Assembly (NCBI GenBank): GCA_964035575.1
Contig: OZ037878.1
Coordinates: forward strand, 1,178,001 to 1,242,000
Direction: 5' to 3'
DNA: 64,000 nucleotides
DNA from: Rhynchopus sp. YZ270_cl-10
Lineage: Eukaryota; Euglenozoa; Diplonemea; Diplonemida; Diplonemidae
The position numbers and the translations under genes are program-made. Numbering within the stretch: position 1 is the stretch's first letter; each line of letters opens with the position of its first letter. Shown in pieces: positions 10,209 through 21,087 of this stretch. The notes beneath the pieces are model-generated. The model saw only the letters and a program-made list of their open reading frames with translations. It did not search any database and was not told the DNA's origin.

Positions 10209-12594
10209 ATGGGGGGGCCTTCGGGGGTCAGCGCGAAGTCCCTTGTGGATGCGCAGCCATTCAACATGCCCGGCACCACAAGCTTTGCTGACGAGCTGAG
10301 CAGCATAAAGGCGCTCAAGTCGCTTCCCACACAGCTCTACATCCTGTCCTTCCTTTTGGTCATCCTGAGTCTGTTGGTGTGGGGGGTTGTGCCGGACTGG
10401 TTCTTCGTGATCTCCTTTTTGATATGGAGGCTTGCGTACAACGGGGGTATCGGGGCGATGCTGTACTACCAGAGTAATGGGTTTGCCTTCAGCAAGTGGT
10501 TCAGGGATTGGATCACGAAGCCACAGTACAAGTGGATCAAGGAGAAGCTTGAGTCGGGTGTGGTCCTGAAGGACGGCGACAAGGACATCGCCTACAAGAT
10601 GGAGGAGTACTCGCATGAGTTCAACGCATGGATTGTCTTCAGAATCATCGTTAACATTATTCTTGCGAACGACTTCGTGTCGTACCTGGTGTTCGCTGTT
10701 GTGTACTTCAGACTGCCCGAGTCGTTTGGGTTCTTCGACATTCTGATGTACGTTATTGGTGCGGGTCTGACGCTCTTTGCCCTGTGGAGCAAGGCCGATG
10801 CGCACAGAGTCATTGGAAACTTTGCGTGGTACTGGGGGGACTTCTTCTTCACGATTGAGTCTGACCTGACCTTTGATGGCATCTTCCAGATGTTCCCCCA
10901 CCCGATGTACACGGTGGGGTACTGCTTCTACTACGGGATCTCCTTGATGTCGCAGTCGTACGTGGTGTTCTACACCTCGGTGTTTGCGCACATCCTGCAG
11001 ATGGTCTTCCTCATCTACGTCGAGAACCCGCACATCGAGAAGATCTACGGCCAAATGAGCTCCTCCAACTCCGAGGCCGCTGCCGAGACACGCATCGACA
11101 ACAGAAAAGACATGATCCTCCTCTTCCACCTGTCGCCCTTCCGCGCGACAGACATCTTCACCATCCTCATTCTCATCTACAGCTCCATCATCGCGTACAG
11201 CGTCAAGAGCTGGGAGTGGCATCTGCTCCACCTCGTCTGCTGGAGACTCTTCCACACCCTCGGACTCGGATACATCCTGAGGAAGCAGGACACCGAAGGG
11301 TTCTGGGTCAAGCAGTTCGCCGCCCCGCAGCTTGCATTCGACTCTTGGAAGAAGTATGTGTACCAGGGGGGGTTTTCCAGGGGGACGCATGAGAGGATTG
11401 TTTATCTTACATCTGCATTCTTTTTAGAGACTTCATCGTGTTTCTTGCTTTTCTTGGAAACAACCTGGCAGTACGAATATAGTCAGGTAGTCCACGGATT
11501 TTGATCACTCCGTCATAATTATTATTTTCTATGGGTTTTGGGGTTGAAAGTTCATATTTTTTTGGTGGTTTTGCAATTTTGGATTTTGGATGACCATAAA
11601 AACCACATTTTGACTGGGAGGAGAAAGTGTTGTACTTTTTAAACCAATTTGTTTTCATCTTCAACCCCCGCACAGAATCTACAACCTGTCGTCATGCATG
11701 AACCACGCACTCTTCTTTGTGCTTGCTGTGCACTGTTTCCGCTTCATGCCCGACAACTCGTACGTGATGAGCGGCGACTACGCGTTCTACTGCTTCAAGT
11801 TCTTCTGCGGACTGGTATGCCTTTTGCTGTGACACGCTCCTCTATTTAGAGCCGTGTGTGTTACCCCCTTTTTTTTTTCGCGGAGTGTCAGTGCCTGCGT
11901 CCCGGAAGCGTTTGGACTATCACTACTACAACTACACTTTCCCCTTGCTTTGAGCACCATGAACGCATCCCTGCCATTCCGTGCAAAGAACCCACCCTCC
12001 TCGCGGGCGCATTGCCGCACACAAGACACCATCCCCCACCCCACAGCTGCTGTGCTGCCTGCACGTGTACGTGTCCACAGAAGTGTACCAGGTGCTGGGT
12101 GACTACGGATGGTTCTACGGAGACCATTTCGTGAAGGATGTGCCGCACACCCTCACCTACTCCGGCATCTACCGTTACATGAACAACCCCGGTATGCACA
12201 CATCCTTTGACACACAGACACACTTCTGTGCCGTCCTACCATCCATCCACCTCTTTAGAACACCCTATACTTTCTCTTGCACTACACACCATCTTATAAA
12301 CTACGATATATTCATAACAACATAACAGAAAACGTTCTTGGGTTTGCGGGCTACTACGGCCTGGCGATGATGTCCTCGTCGTACCGTGTGGGTATGGTGG
12401 CCATGTTCTGCCACGCGTCTGCGATGCTCTTCTCAAAGTTTGTTGAAGAGCCTTTCATGCGCTCTGAGTACGGCCAGGACCTTCGCCCCGTGGGAGGGCT
12501 TCAGTCCGAAGTGGTCAAGAAGGCGGAGCTCGCGAAGAAGAAGCTCGACTCCGTTCTGCACCCCGCCTCCCCCACCTCCAAGAAGCAGGAGTAA
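10209..12594 (+). CDS. CHO2: Phosphatidylethanolamine N-methyltransferase, CHO2 type, four exons
   Basis: Exons 10209-11353, 11676-11814, 12047-12191 and 12329-12594 add up to 1695 nt, or 564 residues, in one continuous frame. Introns have GTATGT, GTATGC and GTATGC donors and CACAG, CACAG and AACAG acceptors. The joins restore conserved motifs: W-K-K-I-Y-N-L-S at the first and MNNPENVLGFAGYYG at the third. The protein has two related methyltransferase units: the first ends around MFPHPMYTVGYCFYYG, the second holds YSGIYRYMNNPENVLG and a FVEEPFM motif, and there are about ten hydrophobic membrane segments. The family methylates phosphatidylethanolamine with S-adenosylmethionine in the ER, the first step to phosphatidylcholine. 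Yeast Cho2 is longer (869 residues), so this is a compact form. Retention of intron 1 would end the protein after VVHGF at about 11504. Confidence 0.93.
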
Positions 12595-12628
12595 GCTTTG
12601 TTGAGCAAAAAAAAAAAACTTCAAAAAA

Positions 12629-15600
12629 CACGGTATGGTGGCGATCGTCGGTCGATTACGGGCGATCGCCATAGTTTGCGATCGTCATTGATCGCCAAAA
12701 AAAAATAGCGATCGCCAAAAAAAAAGTGGCGATCGCCAGCGATCGCCAGCGATCGCCAGCGATCGACAGCGATCGACAGCGATCGCCATGCATGATAAGA
12801 GGAAAACGGGGGCGGAAGGGGGCTATTTTGTTTACTTTGATCGGGCTTCTGAACGGGAGAAGGGTTGGAGGGTGAGGGGTGTCAAGTGTTGTGGCATTTT
12901 TGGTACAGCCTGGAACGCCCTTTGTAGGCAAATGCAGGTTGCGTTGATCCATCTCGCCGTGGGGGAACACTAGTTGGGGAAGTTGGGGGTAGTGACATCA
13001 CACGAGAAAGGCACAAATGCGCATGTCAGCAACATTATATTGGCAGACACGCGCTAGTGGGGAAACATGGAGAGGGGTGATTAGATTTGGTGGCGGGGGG
13101 TGTTTTTTTTTTAATGCTAATTGTTCATCAAGCGTTCGCTGCTGCTGCCATCGCCTGGATCGCCTGCTGCATCGTCGGGATGTGCAGCTTCTCTGGCGTG
13201 GGGCTGTCCACATCAACGAACTCGGTATCATCTTCTTCAACATGGGGAAACCCATGCCTCAGCTCGCAATTGCACTTACCTGAAAGAATTTTTTCATAAT
13301 TTTTTGAAAAACAGTCCAACTACATACGTGCCACGTCTTGATTAATCCCCAAAAGGGACAGGAACCCATGTGTCTGCAGAGACACTGCCCCACGCCCGGC
13401 AGGCAACATATGGTGCACAACTGACATCGCGCTGTCGGGGCTTGTGCACGATGGCGCTGTGCTCAAAGCATCCAGCACCCCCTCTGCCAGAAAGCTGCAC
13501 CCCTCTTCTTTCTTCATGATGTTCTCCCAAAAGTCAATATCCGAATCCCCCATGAAGTCGCCCGCTTGCAGAGAAAACAGACTGAATGCCTCGTCCGACA
13601 CGTCCTCTTCGGTCCAGCCGAACGCCATGCGGAGGTCGGCATTTGACATCAGCGATTTGGTTATGTTTCCTGTTTCGAATCCTGCGGGGGTCAGCTGCCT
13701 CAATGCCAGATAGTAGAAGTATCCGGGTTCGAGCTTGTCCCTCCAACGCTTGTTCAGACCTTCCCACATGATTTTGCAAATGCTTCCTACTCGACCAGGC
13801 CTCTCAGACAATTTCTTCAGGTCTTCCAACAGATTTTCCAAGTCACTCCATACTCGAACGGCTCCGCAGCCTGGCGCTTGTGCGTTGGCATAACGCTGTA
13901 GGACTTCGCGCATGGGGGTTGTGGCCTCCACAAATTCCGACAATGCCTCTTGCACTTCTTCGAACCCTCGTTCTCTGAGGATCTGCGCAAGCTTCACGAT
14001 CGATTTAGAGGCGGTTTTTTTCTGAACCTCTTGCGACAGGAAGAGGAAGAGGGGCCTCACACGCTGCTCCAAGTGCTGTGCCGCGTCCAAGAAGCTGATA
14101 AAGCGCGTGTCGAAGACACGCGGTGCCCGAACGGCTTCTGCTACCGCTTCTCTCGAGTTTTCGTCGTGCGACAGGATAGTCCCAACCACCGAATGCAGCT
14201 CCTCAAACGTTGTGACTTTGCTCACTGACTCACAATCCTCCTCCGTCACCTTCTCCTTCGCCATTGCAATCAAATGTGGAAGCATCTGAGACATTTCTAA
14301 TTTGGATGCCGACTTTTTGCGCGCAGTCATCTTTTTGTACAAAGTCTCTAACTCAGCCACAGCAGAGCCCTTCTGAAACTGCTTCTGAAACGCACGCCAT
14401 CTTTTCTGCTGTTTTGCGTCGTGGAACACAAAGTTGCTTAGATGCAATATTTCGTACACCAAATCAGAATCGGCTTTCAGCGTAGTCCGGACATCGGAGC
14501 ACACGTTGTGTAGAAGGTGGCTCGTGCAGCTGATATACGGAACGTTCAGTAATACACTCAGCTCTCGGGATACTCCACCAGAGGCCCCCCCTCTATCGCT
14601 TCTGATGAGTCGCACGTCCGAAAGGGTCATTCCCACCTCCCCGAGACACGCTTCGAGTGCCTTCTTCAGCGTCTCTCCGGTGTATGGGGTGTCCGAATAC
14701 TGCAGTGGGAGGCAGTAGGACCTCTCCCTCGTTTGCGCGATGAAGACTGCGACGGTGTGCCCCTGGAGGGAAGACCCACCGTCATGCACCAGGCTGATCT
14801 TTTGATTCCCCAAATTCTTCTTTATCTCGTCAACGTGTGCTCCGTAGATGACATTCCCATGTTCGCGCCACCCGCGCTGAATGTCTATTCCGTGTGCAGG
14901 GATGGTCCGACCAGCGAGTCCTTTCAGTAGCAATGATGCCGCACGAAAAGGGATTCCCAACATGGCAGTCAGTTCAACAGCAAGTTCTGTGATGTCCGCC
15001 GATGATGCTACAGGTTCCGATGTTGAAGGTGTGTTCCCTGCTGCGTTCTTCACTTTTTCGCGGTGATTCTGACTCTTCCAGTGGACAGCGGTAATGTCGT
15101 AAACCTTCACATCACGCGACCAGGCCCATTTGCAATGCGTACACACCGGAAGCTCTTGTTCTCCATCGAACTTTGAAGCGTGAGTGGAGAGTTTGTACCC
15201 GTTCTTCATGGCGTTCGCTTTTGTCATGATGGCCAAGCCCTGCTCGCTTCTGGGGTCCAGGTCAGTGTAGCATGCTTTTAGCGGAACAGCAGGCAACAAC
15301 TTTTGCTTCGCCGCCCCAGCCACCTGTGCCACAAGAGACTTGTTGGTGTCGGATTTCTCCGATGCTGTCAGCTTGTCCTTAGGGGTGAACGGGGGTGGGT
15401 TCTGTATCCTGTGCACCGCACACTTCCTGAGGAGGACAGCCATGACAGGGGGCTTCTCCTTTTTCTTCAGGACACCCACTTCAATGGCAAGCTTAACCAA
15501 GCCGTCGCGGTTGTGCGTTTCTTTCTTTAGCACTTTTTCGACGCTTGCTATCTTTGCCAGCATCTGTGCCGAAGGTTTTTGTTCTTGTTCTTGTTCTTCA

Positions 15601-16148
15601 TCATCATCATCATCATCATCATCTTCTTCCTCGTCATCTTCATCTTCCTCGTCATCTTTCGTCGCACGAGGGTCGTACTTGGTGCGTTTTGTCGCTGCCC
15701 TCCCGCCCTGTTCCCCCTTCTTTCTCTTCCCGGCGGTGAGATCTGTGCCTTCATCACCCCTCGCATCCACGCTGCCCATGATGCAGTACATGGTCAACAA
15801 TATCATCAGGAGGTCGATGAACCGCATTCTGATTTTTTACTATTACAAGTGTTAATACTGTTGGTTGGATGTGGTGACAGGGATGGAATGGGGAGGGAGA
15901 TTTGAAAGTTTGTTTGTTTGTTTTTGTTTTTATTTTTGCTACCCTGTTGGTTTGTATTGTATTTCACAATGGGGAGGGGGGGTCCGAGGGGAGGGGCACA
16001 AAACACCATAACTTAGCTGGCAATAGCTGGCAATAGCTGGCGATCGCTGGCGATCGCCAGCGATCGCTCTTTTTTTTTGACGATCGTCATTTTTTCTCTC
16101 ATCGACGGCGATCGCCCGCAATCGACCGACGATCGCCACCATACCGTG
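12629..16148 (-). mobile_element. hAT-like DNA transposon, apparently complete
   Basis: A 3520-bp element bounded by terminal inverted repeats of about 42 bp with one mismatch: CACGGTATGGTGGCGATCGT at 12629 and its complement ending at 16148. Inside both ends are arrays of GGCGATCGCCA and GCGATCGCCAGCGATCG motifs (12689-12788 and 16019-16075), a likely transposase-binding subterminal region. It carries one transposase gene on the minus strand. Both flanks are A-rich (tcaaaaaa on the left, a run of A on the right), so an 8-bp target duplication within an A tract is possible but cannot be confirmed. The near-identical ends and open transposase gene suggest recent activity. Confidence 0.9.
13128..15827 (-). 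CDS. hAT-like transposase with one short intron
   Basis: Exon 1 runs from 15827 down to 13328, the intron (48 bp, GTATGT to TTTCAG) is 13327-13280, and exon 2 is 13279-13128, giving 883 residues in phase. A start at MGSVDARG (15779), giving 867 residues, is as likely as the first ATG. Features in order: an acidic, lysine-rich N-terminus (Asp/Glu run about residues 64-80); a BED-like zinc finger CTHCKW...HWKSQNHREK at about 230-255; a catalytic core with D in LVHDGGSSL, D in IRSDRGGAS, and CTSHLLHNV matching the C-x2-H motif of hAT transposases; and a C-terminal region with DFWENIMKK resembling the dimerisation domain. Without the splice the frame would stop after GINQDVARM and lose the last 50 residues. 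The intron matches host introns in style. Confidence 0.88.
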
Positions 16149-16996
16149 AAAAAAAAAAAAAAAATCCCCCAAACCCTTCACGAAGACACAACAAATCTAA
16201 TAATCCTAGCCTTTCGAGAGGGGAATAAATAGGGGGGGGGAAAGGGAGGAAATCATCATAGGTATATGGGTTGATGGTTTCTAAAAACTATTTTTTTTTT
16301 CCTCCCCCCCAAAAAAATACGAATCTGAGCACATTAACAATATGTAGCAAAAACCCCTCAATTCCAAAACAAAAAAATAGCAAAAAAAGAAGGCAAAAGA
16401 GAAAAAAGCGGGGGGGAAAAATAAAGAACAAAATATAAACCAACAATTAGAACCAGACAAAAAAAAGCAGTTTTTTTAAAATCACAGAATCGATGATCGA
16501 TTTGATGTTGGACAAAAATAAACTGTTCTTGTTGAGACTGAACAAAGGGTTGTCGGACCAGAATTTTTTTCTTCTTCCCCTACATCTTTTCATGAATGAA
16601 GTGCTCTCTGGGGGTTCGATAACCAGAGAAGTAGTGCCCTGCGTCAAAGCATTTTGCACTGTTTCTTCTTCAACTTCTCGCTTTTTAAATAAAAGGTCTC
16701 GTTCTCTGCAACACTCTTTACGAGGTGAAGTGTGCCGTCTGTATATCATCCTAGCCTTGAAGAGTGTGTTCTTTTTTTCTTTTTTCTGCAGAATATTTTG
16801 TCAATTTGTTGGCATTTTTTTTGTTGATAAAACGGAAAGGAAAAAAAGGGTTAGAAACCTCAGCAAAAGCAGAGTTCGTCATTCAAGTCAGAGACAGTCT
16901 GTTCTTCGTGTATTCATTTTTGTCTGGTCTACTTGTATCACCACGTCTTTTAGTTTGTTTTTTTTTTAAAGACAGTTATCACGCATCGAAGAAGAA

Positions 16997-17061
16997 AGTG
17001 GAGATTGCCTCAACTGTGGCAACACAACTGAGGCAACTACACCAATCCAACAAGTTATCAA
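16997..17061 (+). repeat. Hairpin repeat B, copy 1
   Basis: Starts AGTGGAGATTGCC and contains a perfect stem, TTGCCTCA...TGAGGCAA, around a loop with CTGTGGCAACACAA. The tail CAACAAGTTATCAAG runs into A-rich sequence. Related copies are at 17457-17511 and 63276-63340. It shares its opening (AGTGGAG) and tail shape (CCAACAAGTT versus CAACCAAGTT) with repeat A. Confidence 0.75.
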
Positions 17062-17389
17062 GAAAAAGAAAAAAATGAATTGTATTTTATCAAAAAAGGC
17101 AAAAAAAAAAAGTATGGGGTTTGGGAGCAAAAAAAAAATAGGAAATTTTCTCTCTCAAAATTGCTCTCTTTTTTTTTTTTTTTTTGTCTGTTCGTTGTGT
17201 ACAACACTAGGGTTGTTGAGAATTTCTTTTTTTTTTTACAACTCAAAGGTTTTTATAGAAAGGGGAGAGGATAGAGGAGGGGGAGAGAGAGAGCGAACAA
17301 AAAGGATCCGAGGGTGTACCGCATGTTGCTAATGGAAAGTTGGAATAGTGTACAAAAAAGATAAGACACCAAATCAAAAAAAGTTAGTA

Positions 17390-17442
17390 TAGTGGAGTGC
17401 ATCCTCGGGTGACTACACTAATTAATACGACCAAGTTTTTTA
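17390..17442 (+). repeat. Hairpin repeat A, divergent copy
   Basis: AGTGGAGTGCATCCTCGGGT, then GACTACACTAATTAATACGACCAAGTT, followed by A-rich sequence. It matches the repeat A pattern with a four-base insertion in the tail. It lies 15 bp before a repeat B copy. Confidence 0.75.
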
Positions 17443-17456
17443 TAAAAAAAAGACAC

Positions 17457-17511
17457 AGTGGAGATTGCACAACTGTGGCAACACAACTACACTACTCCAA
17501 CAATTTATCAA
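17457..17511 (+). repeat. Hairpin repeat B, copy 2
   Basis: GTGGAGATTGCACAACTGTG followed by GCAACACAACTAC and CCAACAATTTATC, then a run of A. It is shorter than copy 1 because the second half of the stem is missing. Confidence 0.7.
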
Positions 17512-18991
17512 CAAAAAAAAAACAAACGTAGCAATATAATGTGCGTTGCAGCCAATCCTGCTTTTCCCTCTGAAGTATTTTTTGTGGCGAGGAAGAAAAG
17601 AAGAAAAAAAAATAGCAAAACAAAAAACTAAGCAAAAAAAAAAAAACAAAAAAAACAAAAAAAACAAAAAATATGATGTGTTGTCGTTCTGTACCAAGCA
17701 GCTTGCCTTTTTGGGGTGATAGTATTATTTTTTTTTGAGCAGTGGTAGGTTTCCTGTCTTTTACTCAAACATTTTTTTTTTTTCGTTCGTGATGAAGCCC
17801 ATCCATTCTTTTGCGAACTTTGCTTTGAAAGGTGAAAATTGATTCAAAGGTGACTTGAGCACGAGAGGCTAAGGTTCATCTTACCCAACGTTTCTCTGGA
17901 GTGTCAGTACCTGCGTCCCAGAGGCGTTTGCACTATCAACTTCACTTTCTCTCTTTTTTTTCTCTCTCTCTTTTTTTCCCCAAAGTTTGGGTACATTCAG
18001 TGCACCCTATTATACTATTCTATTCAGTAGAATAGAAAATATTTGAAATATTTTTTTTTTTCTGTACAGAACCCTGCTAGCAAAAGAGGTGACTTGTAAA
18101 TCTAACAAAACACACACACGCAAAAAAAAAAAAAGGCAAAAATAAAAAACTGGGGTATATCGTAAATGGGGTTTCTCAAGTAAACAGTAGGTATGCGTGG
18201 CGTGTGTGTTTGTGTGTAGACGGAACCATGGAAATGACCCTTTTTTTCTCTATTTTCCCCCCTCCTCCTCCCCCTTTTTATACAAGCGTAGCTAAAAGGA
18301 GAAATAGTTCCTCAGATACGGTCGCTAATCACTCCCTCCAACAGGGTGATTGAGCAATCAGCGAAAACAACCATTTTTCTTTTGACCTATCAGAGTTACT
18401 ATTATTTTTTTTTTTGCACCCTACGTTTTCAAAGAACAGGTAGAGATAAAAGGACCTGCAGCAGTACCCCACCCCTTCTGCTTCAGCATCTCCCAGATTC
18501 CCTTTCATTCTTCCTTTCTCTGAAAAAAATCCCATTTTTTTTTTTTTTTTTTTTTTTTTAAACTGCTCTTAAGTGCTGAGGACGAACTACGTTCACACCT
18601 TAAGTAGTACAACTGGCTTTTGGCCAAAAAACCCTTCACACACACCCTCATTGAGCACAGACCCGAAGTTCCCCACCTGAGGTTGGTACTAAGGCAATGT
18701 CCAATCCAACACCAAAAGATCCACACCTCCCCATTTCCCTTCAAAGAAAGGGGGTTTGTTTGTTTGATGTTTTTTTTTTCAAGAAAAATGAAAATTTGGA
18801 AAATGTGAATGTGTATGAAAGAAGAGTAAGACACATCATTTTTGCTCAAGGGGGTGTTTTTTTGTTTTTTTTTTTTTTTTTTTTTTTTTTCCAACGAATC
18901 GGTGTGTGGGCCGTGTCCGACGTGCATGTGTTAGTTTATTTTATGTTCTCTGTGGTTTACAACAAAAAGGAAAAAAGAAAAAAGGGATATA

Positions 18992-19038
18992 GTGGAGTTC
19001 ATCCTCGGGTGTCTACACTAATACAACCAAGTTTTCAA
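18992..19038 (+). repeat. Hairpin repeat A
   Basis: TAGTGGAGTTCATCCTCGGG, then TGTCTACACTAATACAACCA and AGTTTTC, then A-rich. It has the same TTCATCCTCGGGTGTC variant as the copy at 42169. Confidence 0.85.
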
Positions 19039-19219
19039 AAAAGGGAAAAAGCAGACAAAGAAAATAGCAAAAAATAATGACAAAAGAGAGAGAAACTTAC
19101 AAAAAAAAAAAACACAGAACCCGCCTTGGTGGGCGGGTTCTGACGATTGTCGATACAACAACAAAGACAGCCCCCTCTCCCCGTTCACACAAATCACGTC
19201 TTTGTCGATGGTGGTCACA

Positions 19220-19776
19220 GCTTGTTGATCTTTGCGATGTGGACTTCCGCTTTCAGTTCGCGGCAACTTCGCCTTTGCTTCCGCGAGGTTCTCCTGCCGT
19301 TCCTTCTTCGTCGCCGACCATGTCGTCTTCTATCTGTCTCATGCAACCCAGCGCTGTCATCTCCAAACGCACAGCCGTGTCCCTCTGGCACTTCTTGGGA
19401 AACTTCTTGAAAATGGAACATAAGTGCAGCAGTAGGTGGCTTTGGGGCTCGGGCGGTGGAGGTACCGCAGGATGAAGACGTTCACGTCTGCGTTCACGTT
19501 CCTCAACGAAGTTCCGTCTGTTAGCATCGCCGTAACCGTCGAGTGCTCCGTCCCGTGCATGATCCCGCTGTGCATCACACGATGCAGGCTGGAGAGCAGG
19601 TCCACCTTCTCTTGTGAAGGGGGGGTCGATTTTTTGGTGGTTGCGTTGTTGTTGGCGGCAGAAAGTCCTTCATTGTGGAACTTGGTCCCCAGGTGCTTGT
19701 TTTGCTGTGGAGGCCTCTCCAATTGAGTAAGGTTGTTGCGGCAAGCAGAGGATGGGGGATGGGAAGGAAAACACAT
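19220..19776 (-). pseudogene. Possible remnant of a minus-strand gene
   Basis: GC is higher here than in the surrounding spacer. Two minus-strand frames look protein-like but do not connect: one at 19776-19357 includes MHSGIMHGTEHSTV and NADVNVFILRYLH, and another further down includes IFKKFPKKCQRDTAVRLE and GCMRQIEDDMVGDEEG before a stop near 19265. The change of frame falls at about 19420-19460, and no intron of plausible size joins them in phase. It could be a decayed gene or a chance frame in a GC-rich island; I do not recognise the family. Confidence 0.25.
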
Positions 19777-20040
19777 ACTAACACATAGCTCTCTGTGGTG
19801 GGTTGGTGGTGATGAGTGGTGACGTGCAGGTCTGGTTCACATTGCGGTGCAGGCAAGCCTCAGTTTCTTTTTGCATCTTCTGGTTGTGTGCCGCAGGATA
19901 CTTTGTGCCTGCATCCTGTTGAGTTCGCTCATTAATGGGTTGTCTGCATATTGCAGCTTCCGTTTTTATCTCTTTGTTTCTTGCTTGTGCACACCTTCTC
20001 CACAATAAACGACACAGCACAAAACACAAAAACACAAAAA

Positions 20041-21087
20041 ATGGATCTCACGATCAAGGATTTTGATGAGAAGGAACATGTGGTGGAGGTGGGTGTGGAT
20101 GATGCACTTGGACACCTGCGTCTGAAGGTGGCGTCTGCAGCAGGGTTGCAGGAAGACAGCTTTCAGATGACTTTCAGAGGGGAGGTGCTGCGTGAAGAGG
20201 AGGGCATCAAGGAGCTGAGTGCTGGGGACACGATTATGCTCATGAGGACAACGAAGTTTGCTGCCATTGCAGCACTTCACGCATTGGGCGAGACAGACCT
20301 GACAAAACAGAGGTTGGCGACTGTGGAGGATCCGGACGTTGCGCGTTTGCTTTTGGAGGCGGAGGTTGCGACTGTGATTCCTGATGACTTCTTGCGCAAC
20401 AGTGCGTTAACGCGACTTGACCTTAGTGCTGTGTCGGTTGTCACCGAAATAGGGGGTTGCTTCCTGTTCAATTGCCGACAGTTGACAGAGCTTGACCTTT
20501 CAGGGTTGTGCAATGTGACTGTGATAGGAGGTTACTTCATCTGCTTCACCGAGCGATTGGAGAGCATCAACCTGTCGGGGTTCGGCAGTGTCACCGAAAT
20601 AGGTGTAGGCTTTCTTGGCCGCTCTGCATTGCGAACGGTTGACCTCTCTGTGTTTCGCCGCGTGACTGTGATTGAGGAGGCTTTTCTTGGCTACTGCGAG
20701 CATTTGACGTCCGTCGACCTTTCGGGGTTGAGCAATGTCACCGAAATAGGTGACCAATTTCTTCACAGCTGCTCGGCGTTGAAGAGAGTTTGTCTTTCGG
20801 GGTTGAGGAGTGTCGTTACCATCGGGGAGGACTTCTTTGGGCATTGCTCGAGCTTGCAAGTCGTCGATGGCCTGTCTGCGTTGAGCGGGGTCAGGAGTAT
20901 TGAGGAGGGCTTCTTCTCCTCCTCCTCAAAGTTAACAAGAATGGATGCCTCAGGGTTGAGCAAGGACGCTCTGGTTGTGAGGAGGTTGCTTGCGAAGGAA
21001 CCGCCGTTACCGACAAACACGATTCACGGTCTGAGATGCGAGACTGACAACGTGCCCGACCCCGCAACCGTGCAGAAAGAAGGGTGA
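20041..21087 (+). CDS. Ubiquitin-like domain plus leucine-rich repeat protein, paralogue 2
   Basis: 348 residues. The start is MDLTIKDFDEKEH at 20041, aligned with paralogue 1; an in-frame ATG 30 codons upstream lies in the leader and is not conserved. The Ubl domain (residues 3-72) and linker are identical to paralogue 1, including about 240 identical nucleotides. The LRR part keeps the same number of repeats and the same framework (LDLSGL, NVTxIG, F, C), but differs at the variable pair after IG and around the following F-L-x-x-C in each repeat. The C-terminus NVPDPATVQKEG is identical. Upstream there is only a short piece of the shared leader; downstream comes a full copy of the upstream cassette. 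Confidence 0.9.
   Translation: MDLTIKDFDEKEHVVEVGVDDALGHLRLKVASAAGLQEDSFQMTFRGEVLREEEGIKELSAGDTIMLMRTTKFAAIAALHALGETDLTKQRLATVEDPDVARLLLEAEVATVIPDDFLRNSALTRLDLSAVSVVTEIGGCFLFNCRQLTELDLSGLCNVTVIGGYFICFTERLESINLSGFGSVTEIGVGFLGRSALRTVDLSVFRRVTVIEEAFLGYCEHLTSVDLSGLSNVTEIGDQFLHSCSALKRVCLSGLRSVVTIGEDFFGHCSSLQVVDGLSALSGVRSIEEGFFSSSSKLTRMDASGLSKDALVVRRLLAKEPPLPTNTIHGLRCETDNVPDPATVQKEG

Larger units (their letters stand above)
16149..20040. other. AT-rich spacer with short repeats and no supported + strand gene
   Basis: Long A and T homopolymers dominate, and open frames are products of these tracts. It holds: a TTCGATAA...CCCTGCGTC...TTTTGCACT module at about 16613-16679; hairpin repeats B at 16997-17061 and 17457-17511; hairpin repeats A at 17390-17442 and 18992-19038; and a GAGCACGAGAGGC plus CCTGCGTCC...TTTGCACTATCAACTTC module at 17851-17946. 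A possible gene remnant lies at 19220-19776 on the minus strand. The last 100 bp are the leader of Ubl-LRR gene 2. Confidence 0.55.

Noticed and set aside
10128-11390. 420-codon frame on the minus strand across the phosphatidylethanolamine methyltransferase
   Set aside because: Shadow of a strongly conserved + strand gene whose splice sites restore family motifs.
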